Shown: positions 30,065-39,296, counted from the stretch's first letter. The stretch: 42,051 bases of DNA from Micromonospora chalcea (GCF_002926165.1 NZ_MAGP01000138.1:1-42051); one strand, 5' to 3'. Program-made: numbers and translations. Notes: generated by a model not told the origin, from the letters alone.

Positions 30065-32467
30065 ATGGACACCGCGGTGAACCTGCACAGCCCCCTGACC
30101 GAGGACGAGTTGCGCCGGCTGGACGCCTACTGGCGGGCGGCGAACTACCTGACCGTCGGCCAGATCTACCTGCTCGACAATCCGCTGCTGCGCGAACCGC
30201 TCAGACCCGAGCACGTCAAGCCGCGCCTGCTGGGCCACTGGGGCACCAGCCCCGGGCTCAACCTGCTCTACACGCACCTCAACCGGGTCATCGTCGACCG
30301 GGACCTGTCCGCCATCTTCGTCACCGGTCCCGGCCACGGCGGCCCGGCGCTGGTCGCGAACACCTGGCTGGAGGGCACCTACAGCGAGCTGTACCACCAC
30401 ATCCCCCGCGACGAGACCGGCATGCAGCGGCTGTTCCGCCAGTTCTCCTTCCCGGGCGGGATCCCGAGCCACGTGGCGCCGGAGGTGCCGGGTTCGATCC
30501 ACGAGGGCGGCGAGCTGGGGTACGCGCTGAGCCACGCGTACGGCGCCGCGTTCGACAACCCGGACCTGCTGGTGGCCTGCGTGATCGGCGACGGCGAGGC
30601 GGAGACCGGCCCGCTGGCCGGGAGCTGGCTGTCGAACGTGTTCCTCAACCCGGCCCGTGACGGCGCGGTGCTGCCGATCCTGCACCTCAACGGCTACAAG
30701 ATCGCCAACCCGACCGTGCTGGACCGGATCCCCCGTGCGGATCTGCGCGAGATGATGCGCGGCTTCGGCTACCAGCCGTACGTGGTGGAGGGCGACGACC
30801 CGGCGACAGTGCACCAGTCGCTCGCCGCCACGCTGGACCGGGCGGTCGACGAGATCGGCGAGATCCAGCGCCGCGCCCGCTCCGGTGAGCGCGTGGAACG
30901 CCCGCGCTGGCCGATGATCGTCCTGCGTACGCCGAAGGGCTGGACCGGGCCGTCCCGGGTCGACGGCAAGCAGGTCGAGGGCACGTTCCGCGCCCACCAG
31001 GTGCCGATCTCCGGCGTCCGGGACAACCCGGAGCACCTGGCCGAGCTGGAGCGCTGGCTGCGCAGCTACCGTCCGGAGGAGCTGTTCGACGCCACCGGCG
31101 GCCCGGTCGCCGAGGTGGCCGACCTGCCGCCGACCGGTGACCGCCGGATGAGCGCGAACCCGGTGGCCAACGGCGGCCGGCTGCTGCGCGACCTGGAGTT
31201 GCCCGACTTCCGCGACTACGCGGTCGACGTGCCGAAGCCGGGCGAGCCGATGGCCGGCGCGACCGGTGTGCTCGGCCCCTGGGTCCGCGACGTGATCGCG
31301 CGTAACCCGGAGACGTTCCGCCTGTTCGGCCCGGACGAGGTCGCCTCGAACCGGCTCGGCGCGGCGTTCGAGGTGACCGGCCGCGCGTTCATCGGCGCGG
31401 AGGTGCCCGGTGACGACCATCTCTCCCCCGACGGCCGGGTGATGGAGGTGCTCTCCGAGCACCTGTGCCAGGGCTGGCTGGAGGGCTACCTGCTGACCGG
31501 CCGGCACGGCATCTTCACCAGCTACGAGGCGTTCATCCACATCGTCGACTCGATGGTCAACCAGCACGCCAAGTGGCTGAAGGTGACCCGGGGCATCCCG
31601 TGGCGGGAGCCGGTGGCCTCGCTGAACTACCTGCTGTCCAGCCACGTGTGGCGGCAGGACCACAACGGCTTCTCGCACCAGGACCCGGGCTTCATCGACC
31701 ACGTGATGAACAAGAAGGCCGAGGTGGTCCGCGTCTACCTGCCGCCGGACGGCAACACGCTGCTGTCCACCATGGACCACTGTCTGCGCAGCCGGCAGTA
31801 CATCAACGTGGTGGTGGCCGGCAAGCAGCCCGCGCCGAACTGGCTGACCATGGACGAGGCGATCCAGCACTGCCGCCGCGGCCTGGGCATCTGGGACTGG
31901 GCCAGCACCGACGACGGCGTCGAGCCGGACGTGGTGCTCGCCTGCGCCGGCGACGTGCCGACGCTGGAGACGCTCGCCGCTGTCGACCTGCTGCGCCGGC
32001 ACCTGCCGGACCTGAAGGTGCGGGTGGTCAACGTGGTCGACCTGATGCGCCTGCAACCGCCGTCGGAGCACCCGCACGGCCTGCCGGACAACGAGTTCGA
32101 CACCATCTTCACCCGCGACAAGCCGGTGATCTTCGCCTACCACGGCTACCCGTGGCTGATCCACCGGCTCACCTACCGCCGGACCAACCACGAGAACCTG
32201 CACGTACGCGGCTACAAGGAGGAGGGCACCACCACGACGCCGTTCGACATGGTGATGCTCAACGACCTGGACCGCTTCCACCTGGTCATCGACGTGATCG
32301 ACCGGGTACCGGGGCTGCGGTCGCGGGCCGCGCACCTGCGTCAGGACATGGTGGACGCCCGCCAGTCCTGCCGCGACTACACCCGGCGCTACGGCGAGGA
32401 CGACCCCCGCGTCGCCGAGTGGCGCTGGGTCCGCGAGAACGATCCGGCGGTAAGGAGTGGCGAATGA
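30065..32467 (+). CDS. xfp: Phosphoketolase
   Basis: 800-residue thiamine-diphosphate enzyme that splits xylulose-5-phosphate (and often fructose-6-phosphate) with phosphate to acetyl phosphate and an aldose phosphate. ATG 30065 has AAGG 4 nt upstream. Family blocks are complete: LGHWGTSPGLNLLYTHLNR (about 57-75), GPGHGGPALVANTWLEGTYSE, FPGGIPSHVAPEVPGSIHEGGELGYALSHAYGAAFDNPDL, the ThDP/Mg motif VIGDGEAETGPLAGSW, and C-terminal AYHGYPWLIHRLTYRR. Length is normal. Acetyl phosphate supplies ATP when respiration is limited and is a phosphodonor, which fits the stress island. Its stop overlaps the next USP (ATGA), so they are coupled. Confidence 0.97.
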   Translation: MDTAVNLHSPLTEDELRRLDAYWRAANYLTVGQIYLLDNPLLREPLRPEHVKPRLLGHWGTSPGLNLLYTHLNRVIVDRDLSAIFVTGPGHGGPALVANTWLEGTYSELYHHIPRDETGMQRLFRQFSFPGGIPSHVAPEVPGSIHEGGELGYALSHAYGAAFDNPDLLVACVIGDGEAETGPLAGSWLSNVFLNPARDGAVLPILHLNGYKIANPTVLDRIPRADLREMMRGFGYQPYVVEGDDPATVHQSLAATLDRAVDEIGEIQRRARSGERVERPRWPMIVLRTPKGWTGPSRVDGKQVEGTFRAHQVPISGVRDNPEHLAELERWLRSYRPEELFDATGGPVAEVADLPPTGDRRMSANPVANGGRLLRDLELPDFRDYAVDVPKPGEPMAGATGVLGPWVRDVIARNPETFRLFGPDEVASNRLGAAFEVTGRAFIGAEVPGDDHLSPDGRVMEVLSEHLCQGWLEGYLLTGRHGIFTSYEAFIHIVDSMVNQHAKWLKVTRGIPWREPVASLNYLLSSHVWRQDHNGFSHQDPGFIDHVMNKKAEVVRVYLPPDGNTLLSTMDHCLRSRQYINVVVAGKQPAPNWLTMDEAIQHCRRGLGIWDWASTDDGVEPDVVLACAGDVPTLETLAAVDLLRRHLPDLKVRVVNVVDLMRLQPPSEHPHGLPDNEFDTIFTRDKPVIFAYHGYPWLIHRLTYRRTNHENLHVRGYKEEGTTTTPFDMVMLNDLDRFHLVIDVIDRVPGLRSRAAHLRQDMVDARQSCRDYTRRYGEDDPRVAEWRWVRENDPAVRSGE

Positions 32468-33327
32468 ACGAGGAGATCCTCGTCGGCTACGACGGCTCCC
32501 CTGACGCGGTTGTCGCCCTGAACTGGGCGCTGGACGAGGCGGGCCGCTCGGGCTGGCCGGTGCGGCTGGCGTACGTCTTCGAGTGGTTGACGGTGACCGG
32601 CTGGATCGGTCCCGGGGTGGCTCCGGGGGTGTGGCCGGACGAGGCCGCCCGCCGGCAGGTCGAGGAACTGGTCCGCAAGGCGGCGGCGGACGCCGCCGCC
32701 GACCGGCCCGGCCTCACCGTGCACGGCGAGGTGTTCGACGGCCCGCCCGCGCTGGTGCTGCAGGAACAGTCCGCCGAGGCCGGGATGCTGGTGCTCGGCA
32801 GCCGCGGCCACGGCGGCTTCGGCGGGCTGCTCGCCGGCTCCACCGCGGTCTCGGTGACAGCGCACGCCCACTGCCCGGTGGTGGTGGTCCGCGACGGTCA
32901 GGCCGCCACGTCCGGGCCGGTGGTGGTCGGCTCGGACGGCTCGGAGACGGCGCTGCGGGCGCTCGGCTTCGCCGTCGAGCGGGCCGCCCAGCGGGACGTG
33001 CCGCTGCGGGTGCTGCGGGCCTGGGAGCGGCCCGGCGACAGGTGGGTGCCGCCGGGCTTCGACCCGGAGGAGACCGCCGCCGCCGAGCGGGCCGCTGCCG
33101 AGGCGGAGCTGGCCACCTGGCGGGAGAGCTTCCCCGACGTGCCGATGGAGGTCGAGGCCGTTCCCGGCAGCCCGTCGGCGCTGCTGGTGGAGGCGAGCCG
33201 GTCGGCGCAGCTCGTGGTGGTCGGCAGCCGGGGCCGCGGCGGGTTGCGCGGCATGCTGCTCGGCTCGGTCAGCCAGCAGCTCATCCAGCACTCGCACTGC
33301 CCGGTCGCCGTGGTACGCGAGCGCTGA
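32464..33327 (+). CDS. Universal stress protein, tandem domains
   Basis: 287-residue cytoplasmic protein made of two intact UspA units. The ATG at 32464 overlaps the phosphoketolase stop. Unit 1 starts ILVGYDGSPDAVVALNWALDEA and ends LVLGSRGHGGFGGLLAGSTAVSVTAHAHCPVVVV. Unit 2 starts VVVGSDGSETALRALGFAV and ends VVVGSRGRGGLRGMLLGSVSQQLIQHSHCPVAVVRER. Both keep the G-2x-G-9x-G-S/T ATP-binding motif, unlike the degenerate copy at 29106. Paired ATP-binding USPs of this size match DosR-regulon USPs of mycobacteria. Co-translation with phosphoketolase suggests linked energy control. It converges on the P-type ATPase gene. Confidence 0.95.
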   Translation: MNEEILVGYDGSPDAVVALNWALDEAGRSGWPVRLAYVFEWLTVTGWIGPGVAPGVWPDEAARRQVEELVRKAAADAAADRPGLTVHGEVFDGPPALVLQEQSAEAGMLVLGSRGHGGFGGLLAGSTAVSVTAHAHCPVVVVRDGQAATSGPVVVGSDGSETALRALGFAVERAAQRDVPLRVLRAWERPGDRWVPPGFDPEETAAAERAAAEAELATWRESFPDVPMEVEAVPGSPSALLVEASRSAQLVVVGSRGRGGLRGMLLGSVSQQLIQHSHCPVAVVRER

Positions 33328-33375
33328 CCAGACGGGCGCGCTTGGCTCGTGGAGCACCTGCCGCGAGGACGGTGG

Positions 33376-35724
33376 TCAGCGGCCGGACGCGGTGGAGCCC
33401 TCCTCCGGGTTGAGCGAGAAGTAATCCTCCTCCTCCTGCGCCAGGTGCAGGCGCAGCACCGCGTCCAGGCCGTAGAGCGCGGCGAGCAGATCCGGCACCT
33501 CGTCACGGCGCAGCCGCCCGTCCGGCTGCGCCGTGAGATGCCCGCCGATCCGCTCCACCAGCCGCACGATCTCCACGTGCGCCCGGCTCATCGTGGAGGT
33601 CGCCTCGTCGCTGCCGAGCGGCCCGGCCAGCGCCGGGTACAGCTGCCGGTCCTCGGCCGCCTCGTGCGGCAGCACCTCGTCGACCAGACGCCGGTGCACC
33701 TCGCGCAGCGCCGGCAGGCACGCCGGGTCGTCCGGTCGGGTCGCCACCATGTCGGCGGTGTCCCGCAGCCGGGCCAGCACGTCCCGGATGCCACCGTGCT
33801 CGCCCGCGTACCTGTCGATCAGCTCCGCCGTGTGCGGGGGCAGGTCCCGCCGCCGCAGGCCACCGCCGAGCGCGCGCAGCGCATTGAGGATCACCAGGAC
33901 GTCGATGCCCTCCTGCAGGAACGCGCCGGCCACCGGGGGCAGCCGGCCGGCGGCCGCCACCAGCATCGCCAGCACCGCCAGGCCCATCCCGACGGTGGCG
34001 CTCTGCACCGCGATGCGGCGGGCGTACCGGGCGATCTCGACCGCGTCCGCGAGCCGGTCCAGGCGGTCCACGGTGAGCACCGCGTCGGCCACGTCGGCCG
34101 AGGCGGTCGCCCCGGTCGCGCCCATCGCCACCCCGACGTGCGCCTCGGCCAGCGCGGGCGCGTCGTTCACGCCGTCGCCGACCATCACCGTCACCGCCTG
34201 CGCCGACTCCTCGCGTACCCGCTCGGCCTTCTCCTGCGGCGAGCAGCGCGCGATCACGTCGTCCACGCCCACGATCTGCGCCACCTGGCGGGCCGTGCCC
34301 GGACGGTCGCCGGTCACCATCACCAGCCGGGTCAGGCCCGCCTCGCGCAGCCGCCGCACGGTCCGCCGGGCGTCCGGGCGCACCGGGTCCTCCAGCAGGA
34401 TCGCGCCCAGCGGCCCGTGGTCGTCGCTGACCCAGACCGCGGAACGCCCGGCCCGTTCGGCGCGCTCACCGAGCCGGCCCGCCCACTCCGGCGGCTCACC
34501 CGCGAACTGCCCGACGTGCACCATCCGCCCGTCGACGCGCCCGCTCACGCCGTGCCCCGGCTCCTCGGTGACATCGGTCGGCTCGGCCAGCGCCAGCCCG
34601 CGCTCGCGGGCCTGCCGGACCAGCGCGGCGGCCAGCACGTGCGGGGAGAGCTGCTCGACCGAGGCGGCCAGCCGCAGCACCTCGTCCCGGTCGCCGCCCG
34701 GCGCCACCACCACCTCGGCCGCCCGGGGCCGCCCGGCGGTGAGCGTCCCGGTCTTGTCCAGCAGCAGCGTACGAGCGCGGCCGAGCTGCTCCAGCGAGCC
34801 ACCGTCACGCACCAGCACGCCGCGCCGGGCCACCCGGGACAGGCCGGACACCACGGCGATCGGGGTCGCCAGCAGCAGCGGGCACGGGGTGGCCACCACG
34901 AGCACCGCCACCGCCCTGGTGAACTCGCCGGACAGCAGCCATGCCAGCCCCGCCAGCACCAGCGTGAACGGCACGAACGCGGCGGCGTACCGGTCGGCGA
35001 GCCGTACCATCGGTGCCTTGCGGGCGGTGGCCTCGCCGGCCAGGCGGACGATGCCGGCGTAGGTGCTCTCCGCCGCGTTGCGGCGGGCCCGCAGCCCGAA
35101 CCCGGCGCCCGCGTTGACCACCCCGCTGGCGACCTCGTCGCCCGCCGCGCGGGTGACCAGCTGCGACTCGCCGGTGACCACCGACTCGTCGAGCGTGGCC
35201 GCCTCCTCGACCACGCCGTCGACAGGCACCACGTCGCCCGGCCCGACCACGAGGCGGTCCCCCACCTCGACGCGGTCCAGCGGCACCACCTCGATCCCGC
35301 CGTCCGGGGTCCGCCGCCGCGCCTGCCGGGGCGCGCGTTCCAGCAGCGCCCGCAGGTCACGGGTGGCGCGGCGCTGGGCGTACTCCTCCAGCGCCCGCCC
35401 GGTCGCGACCATCACCGCGATCACGGCGCCGGCCAGGAACTCCCGCACCAGCAGCGCGCCGAGCAGCGCCAGCACCGCGATGACGTCCACGCCGAACTGC
35501 CGCAGCCAGAGCTGGCGCAGCGTGGTCCAGGCGGCCGGGACGAGCGCGACCACCGTGACCGCCGCCCAGACCAGCCGGGCGGCGTCGTGCGCGCCCGCGA
35601 ACCACAGCGCCGCCCCGGCCAGCACGGCCGCGGTGAGCAGCACCAGCGGCGCCCACTCGGCCCACGCCCACCGCCGGGCACGGGCCGGCTGCTCGGGTAC
35701 GCACTCGCGTGGTTCGCTTCCCAC
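33376..35724 (-). CDS. P1B-5-type metal ATPase with C-terminal hemerythrin domain
   Basis: 782 residues from GTG 35724. It is a P-type metal exporter. The actuator TGES loop is VVTGESQLV; DKTGTLT carries phospho-acceptor Asp323; GDGVNDAPAL is at about 516-525. The ion-path motifs are TPCP (279-282) in place of CPC and QEGID (604-608), i.e. QExxD. TPCP plus QExxD plus a C-terminal hemerythrin domain is, as I recall, the P1B-5 signature of Nia of Sinorhizobium (Ni/Fe). The last ~155 residues form the HHE-type domain (DRYAGEHGGIRDVL, EVHRRLVDEVLPHEAAEDRQLYP, SRAHVEIVRLVERIGGHL, LRLHLAQEEEDYFSL). There is no N-terminal metal-binding domain. A diiron sensor of O2 or iron could gate export; inference. 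Confidence 0.92.
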   Translation of the reverse strand: MGSEPRECVPEQPARARRWAWAEWAPLVLLTAAVLAGAALWFAGAHDAARLVWAAVTVVALVPAAWTTLRQLWLRQFGVDVIAVLALLGALLVREFLAGAVIAVMVATGRALEEYAQRRATRDLRALLERAPRQARRRTPDGGIEVVPLDRVEVGDRLVVGPGDVVPVDGVVEEAATLDESVVTGESQLVTRAAGDEVASGVVNAGAGFGLRARRNAAESTYAGIVRLAGEATARKAPMVRLADRYAAAFVPFTLVLAGLAWLLSGEFTRAVAVLVVATPCPLLLATPIAVVSGLSRVARRGVLVRDGGSLEQLGRARTLLLDKTGTLTAGRPRAAEVVVAPGGDRDEVLRLAASVEQLSPHVLAAALVRQARERGLALAEPTDVTEEPGHGVSGRVDGRMVHVGQFAGEPPEWAGRLGERAERAGRSAVWVSDDHGPLGAILLEDPVRPDARRTVRRLREAGLTRLVMVTGDRPGTARQVAQIVGVDDVIARCSPQEKAERVREESAQAVTVMVGDGVNDAPALAEAHVGVAMGATGATASADVADAVLTVDRLDRLADAVEIARYARRIAVQSATVGMGLAVLAMLVAAAGRLPPVAGAFLQEGIDVLVILNALRALGGGLRRRDLPPHTAELIDRYAGEHGGIRDVLARLRDTADMVATRPDDPACLPALREVHRRLVDEVLPHEAAEDRQLYPALAGPLGSDEATSTMSRAHVEIVRLVERIGGHLTAQPDGRLRRDEVPDLLAALYGLDAVLRLHLAQEEEDYFSLNPEEGSTASGR

Positions 35725-35793
35725 GTGTGGATCGTCTCAGTCGGACGTGGGGCGGGCGGGCCGACACGGGTAATCCGGGGGATGGAACGGCGT

Positions 35794-35811
35794 CCCCACC
35801 CGGGCGTGGGG
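35794..35811. promoter_or_regulatory. Inverted repeat between ATPase and nitroreductase genes
   Basis: CCCCAC-N6-GTGGGG at 35794-35811 lies in the 118-bp gap between the divergent P1B-5 ATPase and the Acg-like gene. It may be a metal- or redox-responsive operator; no known regulator motif is matched. Confidence 0.3.
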
Positions 35812-35842
35812 CACGATGGGGAAAACAGGAAAGGTCGTGACG

Positions 35843-36853
35843 ATGAGCCACGAGACGCCGGCCGGCGATCGCCCGTTGACCACCGCGCTCGCGGAGGCCG
35901 CCGGAATGGCCGGCCACGCTCCCTCGGTGCACAACACGCAGCCGTGGCACTGGACGGTCCTGCCCGACGCGCTGGAGCTGCGGGTGGTACGCGAACGGCA
36001 CCTCAGCGCCATGGACCCGGAGGGTCACCTGCTGGTGGTGAGCTGCGGCGCCGCGCTGCACCACGCCCGGGTGGCGCTGGCCGCCGAGGGCTGGACCCCG
36101 GTGGTGGAGCGGCTGCCGGACGCGGCCGAACCCGACCTGCTGGCCAGGATCACCAGTCTGAAGCACACCGGAGCCGACCCCGACGCCATGCGCGTCGTGC
36201 AGTGCATGCAGGTCCGGCACACCGACCGGCGTCCGGTCAGCGACGAGCCGATCCCGACCGCCGCGCTCGATGACATCGACCGGGCCGCCACCCGCGAAGG
36301 CGTGAACCTGCAACTGCTCGACGACACCCAGAAGATCCAGCTCGCCAGCGCCGCCCAGCAGGCCGCCGCCGTCGAGGCGGACAGCCCGGAACTGCGCGAG
36401 GAACTGGCGTACTGGACCAGCCGGGCCGGCACCGGCACCGGGCTGCCGCCGGAGGTGCTGCCCGAGCAGGCCCCCCAGACGACCGTTCCGGCCCGCGACT
36501 TCGGCCGCGCCGGATCGCTGCCGATCGGCCCCGGCCACGACAAGACCGCCGTGTACGGGATCCTCTGGGGCGCCGACGACGAGCTGATGAGCTGGCTGCG
36601 CGCCGGTGAGGCGCTTTCCGCCGCCTGGCTCACCGCCACCCGGCACGGGGTGTCGCTGGTGCCGCTGTCCGGCGTGGTGGAGGTCGAGGGCACCCGTGAG
36701 GTGCTACGGCAGATGCTCGCCGGCCTGGGGTTCCCGTACATCAGCATGCGGCTGGGTGTGGCCGACCCGAACCACGCCGGCCCGCCGCACACCCCCCGGC
36801 TGGACGTCGCGCAGACCGTCGACACCTCGGCGGTCCGCGACCGGCTCACCTGA
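35843..36853 (+). CDS. Acg-family nitroreductase-like protein
   Basis: 336-residue flavin-binding Acg-family (NAD(P)H nitroreductase-like) protein; ATG 35843 lies 8 nt after AGGAAAGG, and the opening at 35816 has no site. Features: APSVHNTQPWHWTVLPDALEL near the N terminus, the DRRPVSDEPIP block at mid-length, then FGRAGSLPIGPGHDKTAVYGILWGADDELMSWLRAGEALSAAWLTATRHGVSLVPLSGVVEV. Mycobacterial Acg (Rv2032) is strongly hypoxia-induced, resembles half of a duplicated nitroreductase and may sequester flavin. No activity can be claimed. It is divergent from the hemerythrin-ATPase and just upstream of the DevS-like kinase. Confidence 0.88.
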   Translation: MSHETPAGDRPLTTALAEAAGMAGHAPSVHNTQPWHWTVLPDALELRVVRERHLSAMDPEGHLLVVSCGAALHHARVALAAEGWTPVVERLPDAAEPDLLARITSLKHTGADPDAMRVVQCMQVRHTDRRPVSDEPIPTAALDDIDRAATREGVNLQLLDDTQKIQLASAAQQAAAVEADSPELREELAYWTSRAGTGTGLPPEVLPEQAPQTTVPARDFGRAGSLPIGPGHDKTAVYGILWGADDELMSWLRAGEALSAAWLTATRHGVSLVPLSGVVEVEGTREVLRQMLAGLGFPYISMRLGVADPNHAGPPHTPRLDVAQTVDTSAVRDRLT

Positions 36854-36883
36854 CCGGTCTCGATCAGGGCGGCCGCCGGGCGA

Positions 36884-36889
36884 TACCAT
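36884..36889 (+). promoter_or_regulatory. Candidate -10 box of leaderless devS-like transcript
   Basis: TACCAT lies 6 nt before GTG 36896, the same geometry as for the PP2C gene at 28222. No ribosome site precedes the GTG. Confidence 0.35.
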
Positions 36890-36895
36890 CGCCCG

Positions 36896-38614
36896 GTGGC
36901 CGCCGCACCCCAGCCCCAGCACGAGCACGTCGCGCCGTCGCTCGGGCTGACCCCGCTGTCCCGCGTCCGCCTGGACGAACTGCTCCAGGAGATGCTCGAC
37001 CGCGTCGGCGAGGTGGTGACCAGCCGCGAGCGGCTCCGGGCGCTGCTGGACGCCGTCGTCGGCATCGGTTCCGACCTCGACCTGCGCAGCACGCTGCAGC
37101 GGATCGTGCAGTCGGCGTGCGAGCTGGCCGGCGCCCGCTACGGCGCGCTGGGCGTGATCGGCCCCGACCGGATGCTGCACGACTTCATCGTCCACGGCAT
37201 CAGCCCCGAGCTGCACGCGAAGATCGGCGAGCTGCCGCACGGCCGCGGCGTGCTGGGCCTGCTCATCGACGAGCCGAAGCCGGTACGCATGCCGGACATC
37301 ACCAAGCACCCCAACTCGTACGGCTTCCCGCCGCACCACCCGCCGATGCACAGCTTCCTCGGCGTGCCGGTGCGCATCCGCGACCACGTCTGGGGCAATC
37401 TCTACCTGGCCGAGAAGCAGGGCGCCGCCGAGTTCACCGAGGACGACGAGGAGATCGTGGTGGCGCTGGCCGCCGCGGCCGGCGTGGCGATCGAGAACGC
37501 CCGCCTCTACGCGCTGGCGCACCGGCGCGAACGCTGGCTCGCCGCCGCCGCCGAGATCACCTCGGTGCTGCTCGGCGAGGTACGCCGCACCGACGCGCTG
37601 ACGCTGGTGGCCCGCCGCGCCCGCGAGGTCGCCGAGGCCGAGCTGGCCCTGGTGCTGCTCTACGACGAGGACGAGGCGCAGTTCACCGTCGAGGTGGTCG
37701 ACGGCGCCGACCCGGTCACCCGGGAACTGGTCGGCGCGGTGCTGCCGGCCGCCGAGACCAGCTTCGCCGCGTCCGCCACGTCGGGCCGGCACGACCAGGT
37801 GGAGAACCTCGCCGCCGCGGCGCCCTGGCCCCGGCCCGTGGTCGCCGGCCCGGCAGTGGTCTCCCCCCTCGCCGCCGCCGACACGCTGCACGGCGTCCTG
37901 GTGATCGGCTACCGGCCCGACCACGGCCCCGCCGCCGACGACGACCTCGCGCCGTTGGCCAGCTTCGCCGGGCAGGCCGCGCTGGCCATGGAACGGGCCC
38001 GCGGGCAGGAGGAGCGGGAACTGCTGGTGGTCCTGGAGGACCGCGAACGCATCGCCCGCGACCTGCACGACGTGGTGATCCAGCGGCTGTTCGCCACCGG
38101 CCTGCAACTGCAGAGCGGCGCGATGAACGCCCGCCCCGAGGCCGCCAAGCGGATCAACCAGGCGGTCGACGACCTGGACGCCACCATCCGCGACATCCGC
38201 CGCACCATCTTCGAGCTGCGCACCCCGATGAGCGCGGCGCTGCGCACCGAGATCCGCGAGGCCATCGAAGTGGCCGCCGAGTCGCTCGGCTACCGGCCCG
38301 ACCTGGAGCTGGTCGGCCCGATCGACAGCGCCGTCCCGGACGAGCTGCGCGGCGAACTCACCGCCGTGCTGCGCGAGGCGCTGTCCAACGCGGTACGCCA
38401 CGCGCAGGCCGACCGGGTGTCGGTGCGCGTACGCGTCGACTCCGGCCGGGTCGAGATCACCGTCACCGACGACGGGATCGGCTGCGACCCGGAGGCGGCC
38501 CGCAGCGGGCTGGTCAACCTGCGGGAGCGGGCCGAGCGGCTGGGCGGCGAGTTCTCGCTGCGCCGGGCCGAGCCGCGCGGCACCGAGGTGCGCTGGAGCG
38601 TCCCGCTCGGCTGA
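36896..38614 (+). CDS. devS: DevS/DosT-like GAF sensor histidine kinase
   Basis: 572-residue soluble kinase, close to the length of mycobacterial DosS. Order: a short N-terminal coil (about 22-50), GAF-A (about 60-200), GAF-B (about 225-365), a HisKA_3 DHp domain with ERIARDLHDVVIQRLFATGLQLQ, and HATPase with EALSNAVRHAQ, VTDDGIGCD and a C-terminal GTEVRWSVPL. In GAF-A the stretch YGFPPHHPPMHSFLGVPVRIRDHVWGNLYLAEKQG carries His147-His148. The haem-ligating His of DosS/DosT (His149 in DosS) lies, as I recall, in the equivalent stretch, so O2/NO/CO or redox sensing by haem is plausible. GTG 36896 appears leaderless. It converges on the DevR-like gene, with 7 bp between stops. Confidence 0.92.
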   Translation: MAAAPQPQHEHVAPSLGLTPLSRVRLDELLQEMLDRVGEVVTSRERLRALLDAVVGIGSDLDLRSTLQRIVQSACELAGARYGALGVIGPDRMLHDFIVHGISPELHAKIGELPHGRGVLGLLIDEPKPVRMPDITKHPNSYGFPPHHPPMHSFLGVPVRIRDHVWGNLYLAEKQGAAEFTEDDEEIVVALAAAAGVAIENARLYALAHRRERWLAAAAEITSVLLGEVRRTDALTLVARRAREVAEAELALVLLYDEDEAQFTVEVVDGADPVTRELVGAVLPAAETSFAASATSGRHDQVENLAAAAPWPRPVVAGPAVVSPLAAADTLHGVLVIGYRPDHGPAADDDLAPLASFAGQAALAMERARGQEERELLVVLEDRERIARDLHDVVIQRLFATGLQLQSGAMNARPEAAKRINQAVDDLDATIRDIRRTIFELRTPMSAALRTEIREAIEVAAESLGYRPDLELVGPIDSAVPDELRGELTAVLREALSNAVRHAQADRVSVRVRVDSGRVEITVTDDGIGCDPEAARSGLVNLRERAERLGGEFSLRRAEPRGTEVRWSVPLG

Positions 38615-38621
38615 CGCGGCG

Positions 38622-39260
38622 TCAGGTGTTCTTGCCGAGCAACCGGGTCGCCAGCACCGCCGCCTGGGTGCGCCGCTCCAGACCGAGCTTCGCCAGCACG
38701 CTGGAGACGTAGTTCTTCACCGTCTTCTCGGCCAGGAACATCTTCCCGGCGATCTCCCGGTTGGTGAGCCCCTCCGCCACGTACTCCAGGATCCGCCGCT
38801 CCTGCTCGGTGAGCGACTTCAGCTCCCGGGGCTGCTCCACGCCGCTGCGGATGCGCTCCAGCACGCGGGTGGTGATCGCCGGGTCGAGCAGGGACTGCCC
38901 CGCCGCCACCCGGCGGACCGCGTCCACCAGGTCGGTGCCGCGGATCTGCTTGAGCACGTACCCGGCGGCGCCCGCCATGATCGCCGCGAACAGCGCCTCG
39001 TCGTCCTCGTACGAGGTGAGGATCAACCCCTTGATCGAGGAGTCCACGGCGCGGACGTCCCGGCACACGTCGATGCCGTTGCCGTCGGGCAGCCGGGCGT
39101 CGAGGATCGCCACGTCGGGGCGCAGCGCGGGGATGCGGCGCGCCGCCTCCTGGGCCAGGCCGGACTCGCCGACCACCTCGATGTCGCCGCTGCTCTGCAG
39201 CAGGTCGGCAAGGCCACGACGGACGACCTCGTGGTCGTCGAGCAGGAACACCCGGATCAT
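38622..39260 (-). CDS. devR: DevR/DosR-like response regulator (NarL/LuxR type)
   Basis: 212-residue regulator. The receiver has DDHEVVRRGL, Asp54 in AILDARLPDGNGIDVCRDVR, and Lys104 in GYVLKQIRG, numbering identical to mycobacterial DevR. The LuxR HTH is LTEQERRILEYVAEGLTNREIAGKMFLAEKTVKNYVSSVLAKLGLERRTQAAV, including the KTVKNYVSS recognition helix typical of DevR. ATG 39260 follows AAAGGA by 5 nt. A DosR-box-like site at 39297-39310 lies 37 bp upstream, suggesting autoregulation. It converges with the DevS-like kinase rather than sharing its operon, as would be usual, so sensor and regulator can be made separately. Confidence 0.94.
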   Translation of the reverse strand: MIRVFLLDDHEVVRRGLADLLQSSGDIEVVGESGLAQEAARRIPALRPDVAILDARLPDGNGIDVCRDVRAVDSSIKGLILTSYEDDEALFAAIMAGAAGYVLKQIRGTDLVDAVRRVAAGQSLLDPAITTRVLERIRSGVEQPRELKSLTEQERRILEYVAEGLTNREIAGKMFLAEKTVKNYVSSVLAKLGLERRTQAAVLATRLLGKNT

Positions 39261-39296
39261 CAGTCCTTTCTACCCGCTTTCCCGCGTCAGTAGCAC

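Noticed and set aside
29870..32335. 821-codon minus-strand ORF
   Set aside because: Antisense shadow of phosphoketolase, no recognisable domain.
35784..35796. DosR box between the ATPase and nitroreductase genes
   Set aside because: GGGACGCCGTTCC on the minus strand has a good left half, but its spacer is a base short and the right half lacks GGCCC.
33349..36273. 974-codon plus-strand ORF
   Set aside because: Antisense to the P-type ATPase; composition is His/Arg/Gln/Pro-rich with no domain, while the ATPase has complete motifs.
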